Below are positions 10,052 to 19,714 of a DNA stretch of 49,272 nt, one piece after another; position 1 is the first letter of the stretch, and every line of letters starts with the position of its first letter. The stretch comes from Sulfurimonas sp. Its GTDB lineage: Bacteria; Campylobacterota; Campylobacteria; Campylobacterales; Sulfurimonadaceae. The stretch is taken from assembly GCA_026988235.1 (NCBI GenBank), contig JALSLQ010000035.1:1-49272 (forward strand), read 5' to 3'. Position numbers and translations under genes: made by a program. A model generated the notes under the pieces. It was not told the DNA's origin. It ran no database searches and saw only the letters and a program-made list of their open reading frames with translations.

Positions 10052-12220
10052 ATGTTTTTACCAGATGCTTCTTTTATTGATTTACATGTAATATCTACCA
10101 TATTCTATAAAAATATTTGGTATTTGATAAAATTACTTTTAGTGGCATATGTTGTGTTTTATTATACTCCATCAAAAATTTTCCCTCAAGAACATATTAA
10201 AAGTGGTATGCAAAAAATAGTTTTTAACTTTGTGTATATGACTGCTTATATAGAAATAGTCGTTCCTTTTTTGATTTTTATTAAAATTTTCAGTCTTCTT
10301 TTCTTTATTTTAGTCTTAATCGCGACAAAATTTGCTTTTATGCACTTTTATTACAAACGAGATATTTTTAAAATTATGAATGATTTAAGAATCAACTTGA
10401 TGCTTAAAGTGCTTAATATCCTTGACAAACCAAATGAATTTAAACAAAATTTGCTTAAATATTTCCATGAAAATCTGATTACTTTTCAGCGTTCTATAAC
10501 CTTAAATACATTTTTAAAAAATATACTTTTCTATGCTATATTTATATATATCTTTTCTACGTTAATGCTTAGGGGTATGTTGAGTTATAGTGATCCTGTA
10601 CTCGATACTGCACAATTTATGGAATGGGTCGGTTATTTGCAAGAAAATATTTTATATGCAGACAATAAAACATTTGGTGCAGATTTTTATGGTATCTCAA
10701 TCTTAATATTTTTTGTTAATATTTTTACAAATATAGATCAAATAATATTATTTAGTCTTTATCCTATTTTATTGCTTCTTGCTTTATACTTTAGTATTTA
10801 TTATATTATAAAAGACATCACATCTTCTTCATATACTGCTTTGTTCGCCGTCATGGTACATGGGATGATTTTGATGACGCCTTTGTCTGATGTGTTGCTT
10901 GGAGAGATAGTTGTGACAGCTCATCCCCATCTCGTTAATTTTTACGGATTAAAATTTTATATGCCCACAAGCTTGGATGTACTTAAAAATGGAAATAATA
11001 TAGGGTTTACGCCCTACATCCGTTATATATCAGGAATGGCGTATGAACATGCCTCTATTTTTGTATTTTTAAATGCTCATTTTTTAATTAAAACATTAGA
11101 AACAAAATTTACAAAGTATTTTGTGATGTATACGTTAACACTTATGTTGGTTTTTATCTTCCATGGCGGTGGAGCTATTATCTTAATATTTATTAGTATT
11201 TTAATCGCTATAAATGGTGCTCTTTTTAGAAAAATAGATTTGAAGCTCCTTAAAAAAGGTATTTTAGCCATTTTATCGGCTGCAATTTTTGGAAATTTGT
11301 GGATATTGTCAATGTTAAAGTATGGTATACCGCAAGATTTTGGTGCAGCAGCTCCTATGCTTGATAAGTTAATGGGAACACAAAAAAATATTCAGAATAT
11401 TGCCGCAACAGGATTTTCTGAAGTCTCAATTATAAATATAACACAGTTTCAGTTATTTTTATTGATAAGTTTATTTTTTGCTTTTATTGTATCTTTTTTT
11501 TCAAAAAAAAAGTTTATTAATAGCTCGTATCTACTAATAGTATTTGCAATATTTATGCTATATTTTGGACCAAATGCAGGTTTGCCCTTATTGGCAAAAC
11601 AGGATAGACTTGCAGAATATATATTTTATGCAATTACTATTTTAAGTGCCTTTTACTTTTTTTACTTTATCTATAAACCAATATTGTTAGTATTTAAAAA
11701 ATATTCTAAGTCAGTATTTTTGTTGCTATTTTATACATTGTTTGTAATTTTATCTTTAGGCTTAACTATATGGGCAGATACAAATATTTTTTGGAAAAAT
11801 ATAAATCAAACACAATATACTTCAATTCCACAAATAATTTTGAGAATAAATAAACAAAATAGACCTTTTACATGGACAGCAGTAGCATATGTTCAAAGTT
11901 ATGCTAAAATTAAAAATAAAGGCTACCATATAAATAGTCAAAATTTCATTTTAAGATATAAGCCAAATGCTGAGTTTTTAACAATACCGACAGGAAAAAT
12001 CTTTATATTTGTTGAAAATTATCCAAATTCTTACAAAGGAATGGATGAGTGGTTTTATAGATGGAGAAATAGGATTCAATCAAATATGAAAAGTTGGATA
12101 GCTATATATACTATGAATCATAACAACATAAAGATATATGCACAAACAAAAACAGTTACAGCATATGAAATTGATAACAATGAATATATGAAATACCTAA
12201 GCAAAGGAAAAGCAAAGTGA
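10052..12220 (+). CDS. Large polytopic membrane protein (polymerase/GT-C-like candidate)
   Basis: 722 aa with many predicted TM helices inside the EPS operon; family not recognised. Confidence 0.55.
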   Translation: MFLPDASFIDLHVISTIFYKNIWYLIKLLLVAYVVFYYTPSKIFPQEHIKSGMQKIVFNFVYMTAYIEIVVPFLIFIKIFSLLFFILVLIATKFAFMHFYYKRDIFKIMNDLRINLMLKVLNILDKPNEFKQNLLKYFHENLITFQRSITLNTFLKNILFYAIFIYIFSTLMLRGMLSYSDPVLDTAQFMEWVGYLQENILYADNKTFGADFYGISILIFFVNIFTNIDQIILFSLYPILLLLALYFSIYYIIKDITSSSYTALFAVMVHGMILMTPLSDVLLGEIVVTAHPHLVNFYGLKFYMPTSLDVLKNGNNIGFTPYIRYISGMAYEHASIFVFLNAHFLIKTLETKFTKYFVMYTLTLMLVFIFHGGGAIILIFISILIAINGALFRKIDLKLLKKGILAILSAAIFGNLWILSMLKYGIPQDFGAAAPMLDKLMGTQKNIQNIAATGFSEVSIINITQFQLFLLISLFFAFIVSFFSKKKFINSSYLLIVFAIFMLYFGPNAGLPLLAKQDRLAEYIFYAITILSAFYFFYFIYKPILLVFKKYSKSVFLLLFYTLFVILSLGLTIWADTNIFWKNINQTQYTSIPQIILRINKQNRPFTWTAVAYVQSYAKIKNKGYHINSQNFILRYKPNAEFLTIPTGKIFIFVENYPNSYKGMDEWFYRWRNRIQSNMKSWIAIYTMNHNNIKIYAQTKTVTAYEIDNNEYMKYLSKGKAK

Positions 12221-13722
12221 GTGTATTTGAGCAAAGTCGGTATTATTTTAATGAAGTTTTACCACAAATTATTCTTTCTAATGTATTAGAAATAAACAAT
12301 TTTTTAAGTTCCTTTTGGTTTGTTTTCTTTTTTATTTCAATTATTTTCTTTGTACTCATATTACAATTATTTAGAAAGAAACTTTATATAAAAGATACGC
12401 ATCAAAGTTTTGATGAATTTTTACATGAACTATGTGATAAAGTGCAAAAAAAAGATGTAGAAGAAAAACTTTTGGAATGTTCCCAATTAGTTAAAGCAAA
12501 ATATAGTGCTTTGTACGAGTTAAGGGGAGAAACATATATACTCATAGAGAGTAATACGGCGAATCATACAGATGTTAATGCTCCTCTAAGAGTAGGAAGA
12601 AAAACCTTACAAACATTTAAAAAAAGTGGAAATTATCGAGTGACATCAATTGTAAATAATAGTAAAGATAAGATGTTGCTACTTTTTAGCACGCAAAAAC
12701 TAAATATAGAAGCTGAATATGGGCATTTTGATATTATGCTGAGTTATTATGAACAAATCTCAAATAAATTTATGATTGAAGGTGTAGAAGAACAATCAGA
12801 TATAGGAAAAAATACCTCTATATCTTTAATGAAATTACAAATGGATAAAAATCAGTTTTTTAAATTTTTTGTGGCTCTTGTGATAAAGATTACAAAAGCG
12901 CAAGGTGCAAAACTTGTCACTAAAGATAATCAAATTGTTTTTGAGTATGCAACATCTAAAGATATTTCTTTGCAAAAAGTTTTTTATATCCGAAATACAC
13001 CATATAAATTAGAATTTTATGATACAAAAATATTAAGTAGTGAAAATGTTGCACAGGTCGGTGCATTTTTAGATATGGCTGGAAGTTCTTTAATGAATAT
13101 AGACCAAAATAGTGAAATGATACAAAATTATTTGTCATTTTTAAAGTTTACAAATGAAGCAATAGAATTGGAGAATAAATATTATAAAAATCACTCTTTC
13201 ATTGTTCAGACTATTTCTGTAGAGCTTGCAAAATCGCTCTTTTTATCTGAAAATGAGATAGACACTATCTCATTGGGTGCTTATTTGCATGATATTGGTA
13301 TGATTGGCGATCTTTTAGCGGTTATAAACAAAGATACATGTGAAGAGAAAGATATGAACTTAATAAAAGAGCATCCTCTTATCGGCAGTATCATTGTAGA
13401 ACCCATTTGCCATGTTTATCCCATTGAAAACATTGTTAAATATCATCATGAACGTTTTGATGGAAGAGGTTACCCATTTGGTCTCAAAGAATCACAAATT
13501 CCTCTTGAAGCACAAGTTGTATCTGTTGGAGAATTTTATGCAGGTATAACAAGTGATAGATCTTATAAACAGGGAAAAACTCATGAAGAAGCAGTTGTGG
13601 AAATACGAAATTTACGAGAAAAAATGTTTAGTGGGGTGATGGTTGATGCATTTTTAGATATTGAGCAGTCTCTCAAAACAAAAATAGATAAAATTAAAAT
13701 GAAAAAGGATGAACTTGCATAA
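12217..13722 (+). CDS. Membrane-anchored HD-GYP domain protein
   Basis: N-terminal TM helix; LGAYLHDIGMIGD, EHPLIGSII, VKYHHERFDGRGYPFG, SDRSYK. Confidence 0.85.
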   Translation: MSVFEQSRYYFNEVLPQIILSNVLEINNFLSSFWFVFFFISIIFFVLILQLFRKKLYIKDTHQSFDEFLHELCDKVQKKDVEEKLLECSQLVKAKYSALYELRGETYILIESNTANHTDVNAPLRVGRKTLQTFKKSGNYRVTSIVNNSKDKMLLLFSTQKLNIEAEYGHFDIMLSYYEQISNKFMIEGVEEQSDIGKNTSISLMKLQMDKNQFFKFFVALVIKITKAQGAKLVTKDNQIVFEYATSKDISLQKVFYIRNTPYKLEFYDTKILSSENVAQVGAFLDMAGSSLMNIDQNSEMIQNYLSFLKFTNEAIELENKYYKNHSFIVQTISVELAKSLFLSENEIDTISLGAYLHDIGMIGDLLAVINKDTCEEKDMNLIKEHPLIGSIIVEPICHVYPIENIVKYHHERFDGRGYPFGLKESQIPLEAQVVSVGEFYAGITSDRSYKQGKTHEEAVVEIRNLREKMFSGVMVDAFLDIEQSLKTKIDKIKMKKDELA

Positions 13723-14407
13723 TAATTCTTCTGGTACAGCTATTGTCATTCCTCTTTATAACGAACAAACCGTTATTGCCGATGTTTTGCAAGAACTTCA
13801 TGAAAAATATCCTGAATATCTTTTAATTGTTGTGGATGATAATTCAACAGATGAGAGTGCAAAAAAAGCCTGCATGTCGAATGTTTATCTTTTGCATCAT
13901 ACTGTAAATTTGGGGCAGGGTGCAGCATTGCAGACTGGTCTTGAATATGCAAAAGAGTTAGAATGTAAATATGTCGTAACTTTTGATGCTGATGGACAAC
14001 ATGACCCTGATGACATAGCTTTATTTGTGCAAACATTACAAAATGATGAAGCGGATATTGTTTTAGGTTCAAGATTTTTAGGTAAAACACAAAATATGCC
14101 ATTGAGAAAAAAGTATTTACTGCAGGCATCGAGACTTTTTACATGGATGACAACGGGAATGTGGCTTACTGATTCCCATAATGGGCTTCGTGCTATCAAT
14201 ATAGAAAAATTTCCTCAGTTTGAGATTACACAAAACAGAATGGCACATGCTTCAGAAATAATTAGTATAATTAAAACACTGAAGATGCGTTATATTGAAA
14301 AACCATGCAATATACGATACACACAGTACTCTATAGAAAAAGGACAGTCTATGTTTAACAGCATTAATATTGTTATTGACTACTTTGTCGGGAATATGAT
14401 GAAATGA
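13709..14407 (+). CDS. Family 2 glycosyltransferase (dolichol-phosphate mannosyltransferase-like)
   Basis: IVIPLYNEQTVI, VVDDNSTDES, TFDADGQHDPDDI, GSRFLG motifs. Confidence 0.9.
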   Translation: MNLHNNSSGTAIVIPLYNEQTVIADVLQELHEKYPEYLLIVVDDNSTDESAKKACMSNVYLLHHTVNLGQGAALQTGLEYAKELECKYVVTFDADGQHDPDDIALFVQTLQNDEADIVLGSRFLGKTQNMPLRKKYLLQASRLFTWMTTGMWLTDSHNGLRAINIEKFPQFEITQNRMAHASEIISIIKTLKMRYIEKPCNIRYTQYSIEKGQSMFNSINIVIDYFVGNMMK

Positions 14408-14730
14408 TATTTATTAAATTTTTACTTATTCTAATCCTTACTCTTGGTTTTGTAATTTTTTCTTTTTCTTCAAAGTTGAAAATATTTCAAAAACTTTTTA
14501 TAATAGCCGGCTATGCGGTCGTTTTTTTCTTTATTCTTTATCCGTCTTATTCGGATGACATTGCACATATGGCTTCTATTAAAAGTGGGACAGATCTCAT
14601 TGTTTATATAGTACTCGCTTTAACAGTATTAATGAATATTGTTCTTTATGTAGGACAAAATAATAACAATAGGATGATAACAAAAATTATAAGGGAAACT
14701 GCTAAAAAAAATGCAAAAAAATGTCAATAA
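14404..14730 (+). CDS. DUF2304-like small membrane protein
   Basis: ~108 aa, 3 TM helices, immediately follows GT2 (common GT2-DUF2304 pairing). Confidence 0.6.
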   Translation: MIFIKFLLILILTLGFVIFSFSSKLKIFQKLFIIAGYAVVFFFILYPSYSDDIAHMASIKSGTDLIVYIVLALTVLMNIVLYVGQNNNNRMITKIIRETAKKNAKKCQ

Positions 14731-15625
14731 CTCTATGCTTTTAACAAAGCCATTTCTTTATAAATTTAAAAATGCTTTAATGGAGTGTTATGGATATAAA
14801 AATTATATGGATTTTCTAATTGTTCCATCTTTATCAAGGCAAAAAACACTCTCATATCTCCCACTGCTTAACTATACGGACAGATGTTATGATGAGGTTG
14901 ATGATTTGCTAGAGTTAGCAAAAGACAATACTTTCCAAATAAGAACATTGAATTTTTTATACAGCGACTTCAAGCAGAATGACACAGTAACAATGCGCTT
15001 GGATATTGATACAAAATCAAGTGAACGCCTTTTTAGTGAAGATGTAAAATCACGATGCAGAAATAAAGTAAGAAATGCAGCAAAAAAGAATGATTACAAA
15101 CTTGTATATGGACATAATGCTCAAGATATAGAAGCTTTTTATGAAATTTTTAGTGACACAATGCATAAACACGGTACACCGGTATTGGATAAAAAAATAT
15201 TTTACGCTTTGGCTGAAGAGTTTGAAGATGAAATTATTTTTTTTACTCTTTATGATAATACGCAAGTTGTAGCAACTATGTGTATACTATTAGATGAAAA
15301 AATTGCATGGTACCCTTGGGGTGGTGTTAAAAATTCTTATGCAAATAAATTGGCAGGATATTATATTTATTGGGAAGTATTAAAATATATATGTGATTAT
15401 ACAGATAAAAAAATATTTGATTTTGGCAGATCTTCATATGGCGGGTCTACCTACAAGTTTAAATCACAATTTGGTGCGAAACCGGTAAAAATAGATATTT
15501 TAACATCTCAGCAGACTGATATTTATTCAAAATATTCTCTCGCATCACAAATTTGGAAAAAACTTCCCAAGCAAGTTGTCGATTTTATCGGTCCAAAATT
15601 ATGTAAATATTTGGTGGATTTATGA
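14711..15625 (+). CDS. FemAB/GNAT-like acyl/peptidyl transferase
   Basis: FYEIFSDTMHKHGTPVLDKKIF, YYIYWEVLKYICD, FDFGRSSYGGSTYKFKSQFGAKP typical of FemAB-related EPS-locus proteins. Confidence 0.8.
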   Translation: MQKNVNNSMLLTKPFLYKFKNALMECYGYKNYMDFLIVPSLSRQKTLSYLPLLNYTDRCYDEVDDLLELAKDNTFQIRTLNFLYSDFKQNDTVTMRLDIDTKSSERLFSEDVKSRCRNKVRNAAKKNDYKLVYGHNAQDIEAFYEIFSDTMHKHGTPVLDKKIFYALAEEFEDEIIFFTLYDNTQVVATMCILLDEKIAWYPWGGVKNSYANKLAGYYIYWEVLKYICDYTDKKIFDFGRSSYGGSTYKFKSQFGAKPVKIDILTSQQTDIYSKYSLASQIWKKLPKQVVDFIGPKLCKYLVDL

Positions 15626-16374
15626 TGTGGCTTACTATAGATGTTGAAGAAGTAACTGATATGAATTTTGATGTGAAATGGAGAGAAAAACCACAGTTAG
15701 TGTATGAAGAGTATATAGATACTTTTATAGAGTTTTCTAAAAATCGTAAAGCAACTGCCTTCGTCCTTGGAAGTTTCGCGAAAAAATATCCTGATATAGT
15801 ACAAAAACTTTCTCAAAATGGTGTCGAAATAGCTTGTCATGGTTTGCATCATAATCTTGTATATACAGAAGAATTTGATACTTGGAGCAAAGATCTCTCA
15901 GAAGCAAAAAAGATTCTCCAAGAACTTACAGGCAAGCCAGTCCACGGATATAGAAGCCCAAGTTGGTCAATGCCTTTTGAAAAGAAATATTATGAAAAGT
16001 TGGCACAAATAGGGTTTACATATTCTTCATCTTATTTTCCTATGAAGAATTACATGTATGGAAATAGCATAAACAAAAAAACTCCTTTTATTATTTATAC
16101 TGACTATGGTGAAATTCAAGAACGACCAATACCTAAAAATATTATTCCTTTTAGCGGTGGTTTTTATTTGCGTGTACTACCATTATGGTTTTTAAAAATT
16201 TTGTTTAAAAGGACGAAAAATTCGATTTTGTATGTACATCCTTATGAGTTGATAGATGAAAATTTATTGCGTTATTATAAAAAATATGCTGCATATAATC
16301 TTGATTACTTTTTGGCATTTTATGCTTCAAGTAGTGCGAGAAATAAGATAAGAATACTTTTAAATGAAAAATAA
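15622..16374 (+). CDS. Polysaccharide deacetylase (NodB-homology, EPS-locus DUF3473-like)
   Basis: LTIDVEE, ACHGLHHN, GYRSPSWSM motifs. Confidence 0.85.
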   Translation: MMWLTIDVEEVTDMNFDVKWREKPQLVYEEYIDTFIEFSKNRKATAFVLGSFAKKYPDIVQKLSQNGVEIACHGLHHNLVYTEEFDTWSKDLSEAKKILQELTGKPVHGYRSPSWSMPFEKKYYEKLAQIGFTYSSSYFPMKNYMYGNSINKKTPFIIYTDYGEIQERPIPKNIIPFSGGFYLRVLPLWFLKILFKRTKNSILYVHPYELIDENLLRYYKKYAAYNLDYFLAFYASSSARNKIRILLNEK

Positions 16375-17269
16375 AATCGTTCAAATTGTTTTACTAGTTG
16401 CTCTGTTTATCTATCTTTTTTATGGTTTTGATGTGAAAAAAATTGATTTTGATAAATTTTCTCTGTTGGGAACTTTTGCTACATTTGTTGTTGTATTTAT
16501 TTCTCAGGTAGTTTTGAGTATGCGATGGATGAAGATGTCTGACTTGTCTTTTAAAATTTCTTTTGAAACTATTATAGTTTCAAGTGCACTCAATATGATT
16601 TTACCGGCAAAACTAGGAGAACTTTCAAAAGCACTGTATCTCAAAAAGTTCTATAAATACAACTATCACAAAACACTTTCAATTATATTTGTAGAACGTT
16701 TTTTTGATGTCATTATGCTTTTTTTATTGCTGTGTATCTGGGCATATAGCTATACTTCAAGTGATATGGTTAAGTCTTCTTTAATTGTTTTGAGTATCTT
16801 AATTGTTATGACTATTTTCTTTTTTAATTCAAACAAAGCATTTGTGTCACTTAAAAAGATACCTTTGCAGTTTTTACGGATTTATTTACAAAAAATTTAT
16901 AAAGTTGTGCATAAAATGCTTAAATCACCTTTGTCTCTTTCTCTGTATACAGGACTACTATGGCTTACATATTTTCTTAGTACTTGTGTACTTTTTACTT
17001 ATGCAGTTCCTTTGCATTTGGATATTATGACGCTACTGGGGCTATTTATTTTTTCTACGATTGCATTATCTGTACCACTAGCCCCTGCAGGAATAGGTAC
17101 ATATGAAGCGGCTGTTGTTTTTTATTTAAGCATGTATGGTGTTAGTAAAGAAGACGCATTATTCGCTGCAACACTTTACCATATTTTATTATTTAGTGTA
17201 GATTTTTTGTTGTTATATCTATTTTTGTTTATAAAAGATATAAAACTCAAAGAGTTGATAAAACAATGA
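16364..17269 (+). CDS. Flippase-like / lysylphosphatidylglycerol synthase TM-domain protein
   Basis: LNMILPAKLGELSKALYLKKF, PLAPAGIGTYEAAVVFYLSMYGVS motifs; polytopic. Confidence 0.85.
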   Translation: MKNKIVQIVLLVALFIYLFYGFDVKKIDFDKFSLLGTFATFVVVFISQVVLSMRWMKMSDLSFKISFETIIVSSALNMILPAKLGELSKALYLKKFYKYNYHKTLSIIFVERFFDVIMLFLLLCIWAYSYTSSDMVKSSLIVLSILIVMTIFFFNSNKAFVSLKKIPLQFLRIYLQKIYKVVHKMLKSPLSLSLYTGLLWLTYFLSTCVLFTYAVPLHLDIMTLLGLFIFSTIALSVPLAPAGIGTYEAAVVFYLSMYGVSKEDALFAATLYHILLFSVDFLLLYLFLFIKDIKLKELIKQ

Positions 17270-18684
17270 AAATATCTTTGTTACATGTAAGCTTTTTATT
17301 ACTCTTCTTTTCACTCTTTTGTAGAGCAGAAACTATTGAAAACTCTATACTTGCCAAAAAAAATTCTTTTTCTAGTTTTACAATAAAAGATGATGTGAAT
17401 ATAACGAAAAAAAAAGGAGAGTATACGCTTGCTTCACCATTTGGTGATAAGAGTGAAATGAAGTGGGCGAAAAAATTCAATATCGTTGAACTTGGTAATG
17501 TTGAAAATCAGGATGTGAGTTATGAGCTACTGAGTAAAAAAGGCTTGTTACATGTAGCGCATCCTATTGCTTACGACTGGATGCCTGCATTTTATTATTA
17601 TACTGAAGGAAAAAATAGAGAATTTGTTGATTGGCTGTATAAAAACAGGCATATGACAACATTAAACCCTCAGGGTCCTTTTTTACATTGTAAAGAAAAT
17701 CATTATGATTGGTGTCAGGATTATTACTATAACTTGGCAAATAAAGAAGTATTGCAAAAACGGGTAGATGATTTACTGAAAAATATGAAGCTTCGTGGTT
17801 TTAGAGGTCTCTTTTTTGATTGGGCATCAGGCAGTTATATTGAAGAAGAAGTTTATAAACCAATACTACAAATTTTTAATAAGATACAGACACAAAAAAA
17901 CTACTTTGATTTTGTAAGTCAGTTTTATCAAAAACTGAACGCTTTAAATATATTTGTTATAACAAATCAGGGATTTAGAAAAGCAAAATATATCCTTCCC
18001 TTTGTAAGTTATGATATGACAGAGAGTTATATAACAACCGATGTAAGAAAAAAAATAAAAATACAAGTAGAAAAAAAAGGTTGGGTTGATTCTGTCATGG
18101 TGACAAACTACTATCCAATTTATGAAGATTCAAAAAACTTAAAAGATTCATTGAAATTTATAGATTTACTTAGTAGTTATAAGAAAAAGTATAAAAAATA
18201 TGGTTTTAAGAATTTTATTTATCTTAATTATTTAGCACCTGAGTATGAGAAAGTGTATGAAAGTAGTTCGCTTTATCGTATGAAAAAGCCAAAAAATGGC
18301 ATATATTTTAGTTATGCCATGGCAAAACTAGCAGATAGCATGGTTTATGCAGAAGTCTCAGAAAATAGAAAGCTTGAGAGAGATGAGGTTTATTTTTATG
18401 ATTTAGGCAAAGCATTAGGAAAAAAATATGAAAAACTTGATGCCATAGACGGTTACATTCGTTTTTATAAAAAAGGTTTCGTTTTAGTCTCACAAGCGTA
18501 TTCTACAGAACTTTATCTCAAAATTAAATCTAAATATCTGAAAAAAAATACAAAGATTTATGATACATATAATGAAAATTATTTAAAAGTTGGCAAAGAA
18601 AGTGTAACTGTGCCTTTAAAATACCAACAAGAGACCTTTGGGCAAAAATATTTGCCATTGGGTAGAGTTTATTTATATTTTTGA
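17266..18684 (+). CDS. Secreted GH114/PelA-N-like glycoside hydrolase
   Basis: Signal peptide; RGFRGLFFDWASG, VITNQGF, VSYDMTESYITTD consistent with an endo-alpha-1,4-polygalactosaminidase-like TIM barrel. Confidence 0.6.
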   Translation: MKISLLHVSFLLLFFSLFCRAETIENSILAKKNSFSSFTIKDDVNITKKKGEYTLASPFGDKSEMKWAKKFNIVELGNVENQDVSYELLSKKGLLHVAHPIAYDWMPAFYYYTEGKNREFVDWLYKNRHMTTLNPQGPFLHCKENHYDWCQDYYYNLANKEVLQKRVDDLLKNMKLRGFRGLFFDWASGSYIEEEVYKPILQIFNKIQTQKNYFDFVSQFYQKLNALNIFVITNQGFRKAKYILPFVSYDMTESYITTDVRKKIKIQVEKKGWVDSVMVTNYYPIYEDSKNLKDSLKFIDLLSSYKKKYKKYGFKNFIYLNYLAPEYEKVYESSSLYRMKKPKNGIYFSYAMAKLADSMVYAEVSENRKLERDEVYFYDLGKALGKKYEKLDAIDGYIRFYKKGFVLVSQAYSTELYLKIKSKYLKKNTKIYDTYNENYLKVGKESVTVPLKYQQETFGQKYLPLGRVYLYF

Positions 18685-19671
18685 TTGTATTTCAATGACT
18701 TTTTCTTTTTTGTTGTGCAAAAAATATTTTTTAACACTTGCTTGCCCTTCTTTAGAGAGTTCAATTGTTACTAAAGCTCGTGTTCCCGGCTGAAGAATAT
18801 AATTTTGATTTGGGACAACTATATCAAGAGTCATACTATCAAATGTTGGATTTACTATAGGACTGATTTGTTTAATGGTAGACTTTACCATGTAAGGGGG
18901 AGTTGTGACAAAACTGACAGTTACTGCTTTGTTTACATGTAAAAAAGGAAGCAATCCCGTTGCAAAACCAGCTTTAACAATGACCTTATTAAGATTAATA
19001 ATAGTACACACTTTTTTGTCATTTCCTATTGTTTGACCCTCTTGTGCTTGAATATCTGCAACAAAACCATTAATAGTAGCATATCCATCTGCGTGTTTGA
19101 TTGCATACTGTAATTTTTTCAGTTCTATTTTTTTTGTTATGAGTGAGGCGTCAAGTGTTTTTAGTCTTTCATAGTTATTCGCATTTTGAGATTGTTGTGC
19201 GTTTAGCGTGTTTATATAGTTCTTTTTATAGTTATTTTGCTCAAAGTCTTGTATATAGCCTTCTGATTTGAGTAAAGCTATCTTTTTTAGCTCCATAGCA
19301 GCTAAATTGACATCTGCAGTATTATGTGCCGTGCGTATATTTGTAGCTAAATTGTTCCTGATTTGTTGTAAGGAAGCAATTTCTGCCTGCTTATTTTGTA
19401 TGTCTAAATTGATAAGTTCTTTATCAAGAGAATAGATATGCTCACCTTTTATAACTTTGTCCCCATACTTTATATATAAATGTTTTATTTTTCCCGATAT
19501 AGTAGATATAATATCTTGACGCTGTAGAGGATATACAGCACCTTCAATACGGATACTGACATTATTATCTGAAACTTTGAGTTCTTTTTCTTCTTGAGAT
19601 TTTGCACAACCATTCAAAATAAAAATAAGGAGTGTACTGAGTAGAAATAACTTTGTTGTATAAAAATTCAT
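18673..19671 (-). CDS. HlyD/RND-type periplasmic adaptor (lipoprotein)
   Basis: Lipobox IFILNGCAKS; VYPLQRQDIISTISGKIKHLYIKYGDKVIKGE.IYSLD; coiled coil; DGYATINGFVADIQAQEGQTI. Confidence 0.85.
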   Translation of the reverse strand: MNFYTTKLFLLSTLLIFILNGCAKSQEEKELKVSDNNVSIRIEGAVYPLQRQDIISTISGKIKHLYIKYGDKVIKGEHIYSLDKELINLDIQNKQAEIASLQQIRNNLATNIRTAHNTADVNLAAMELKKIALLKSEGYIQDFEQNNYKKNYINTLNAQQSQNANNYERLKTLDASLITKKIELKKLQYAIKHADGYATINGFVADIQAQEGQTIGNDKKVCTIINLNKVIVKAGFATGLLPFLHVNKAVTVSFVTTPPYMVKSTIKQISPIVNPTFDSMTLDIVVPNQNYILQPGTRALVTIELSKEGQASVKKYFLHNKKEKVIEIQSKI

Positions 19672-19714
19672 ATGTTTTCCATTTTTTTGCTGACAGATTT
19701 TAACATAAATTTAT

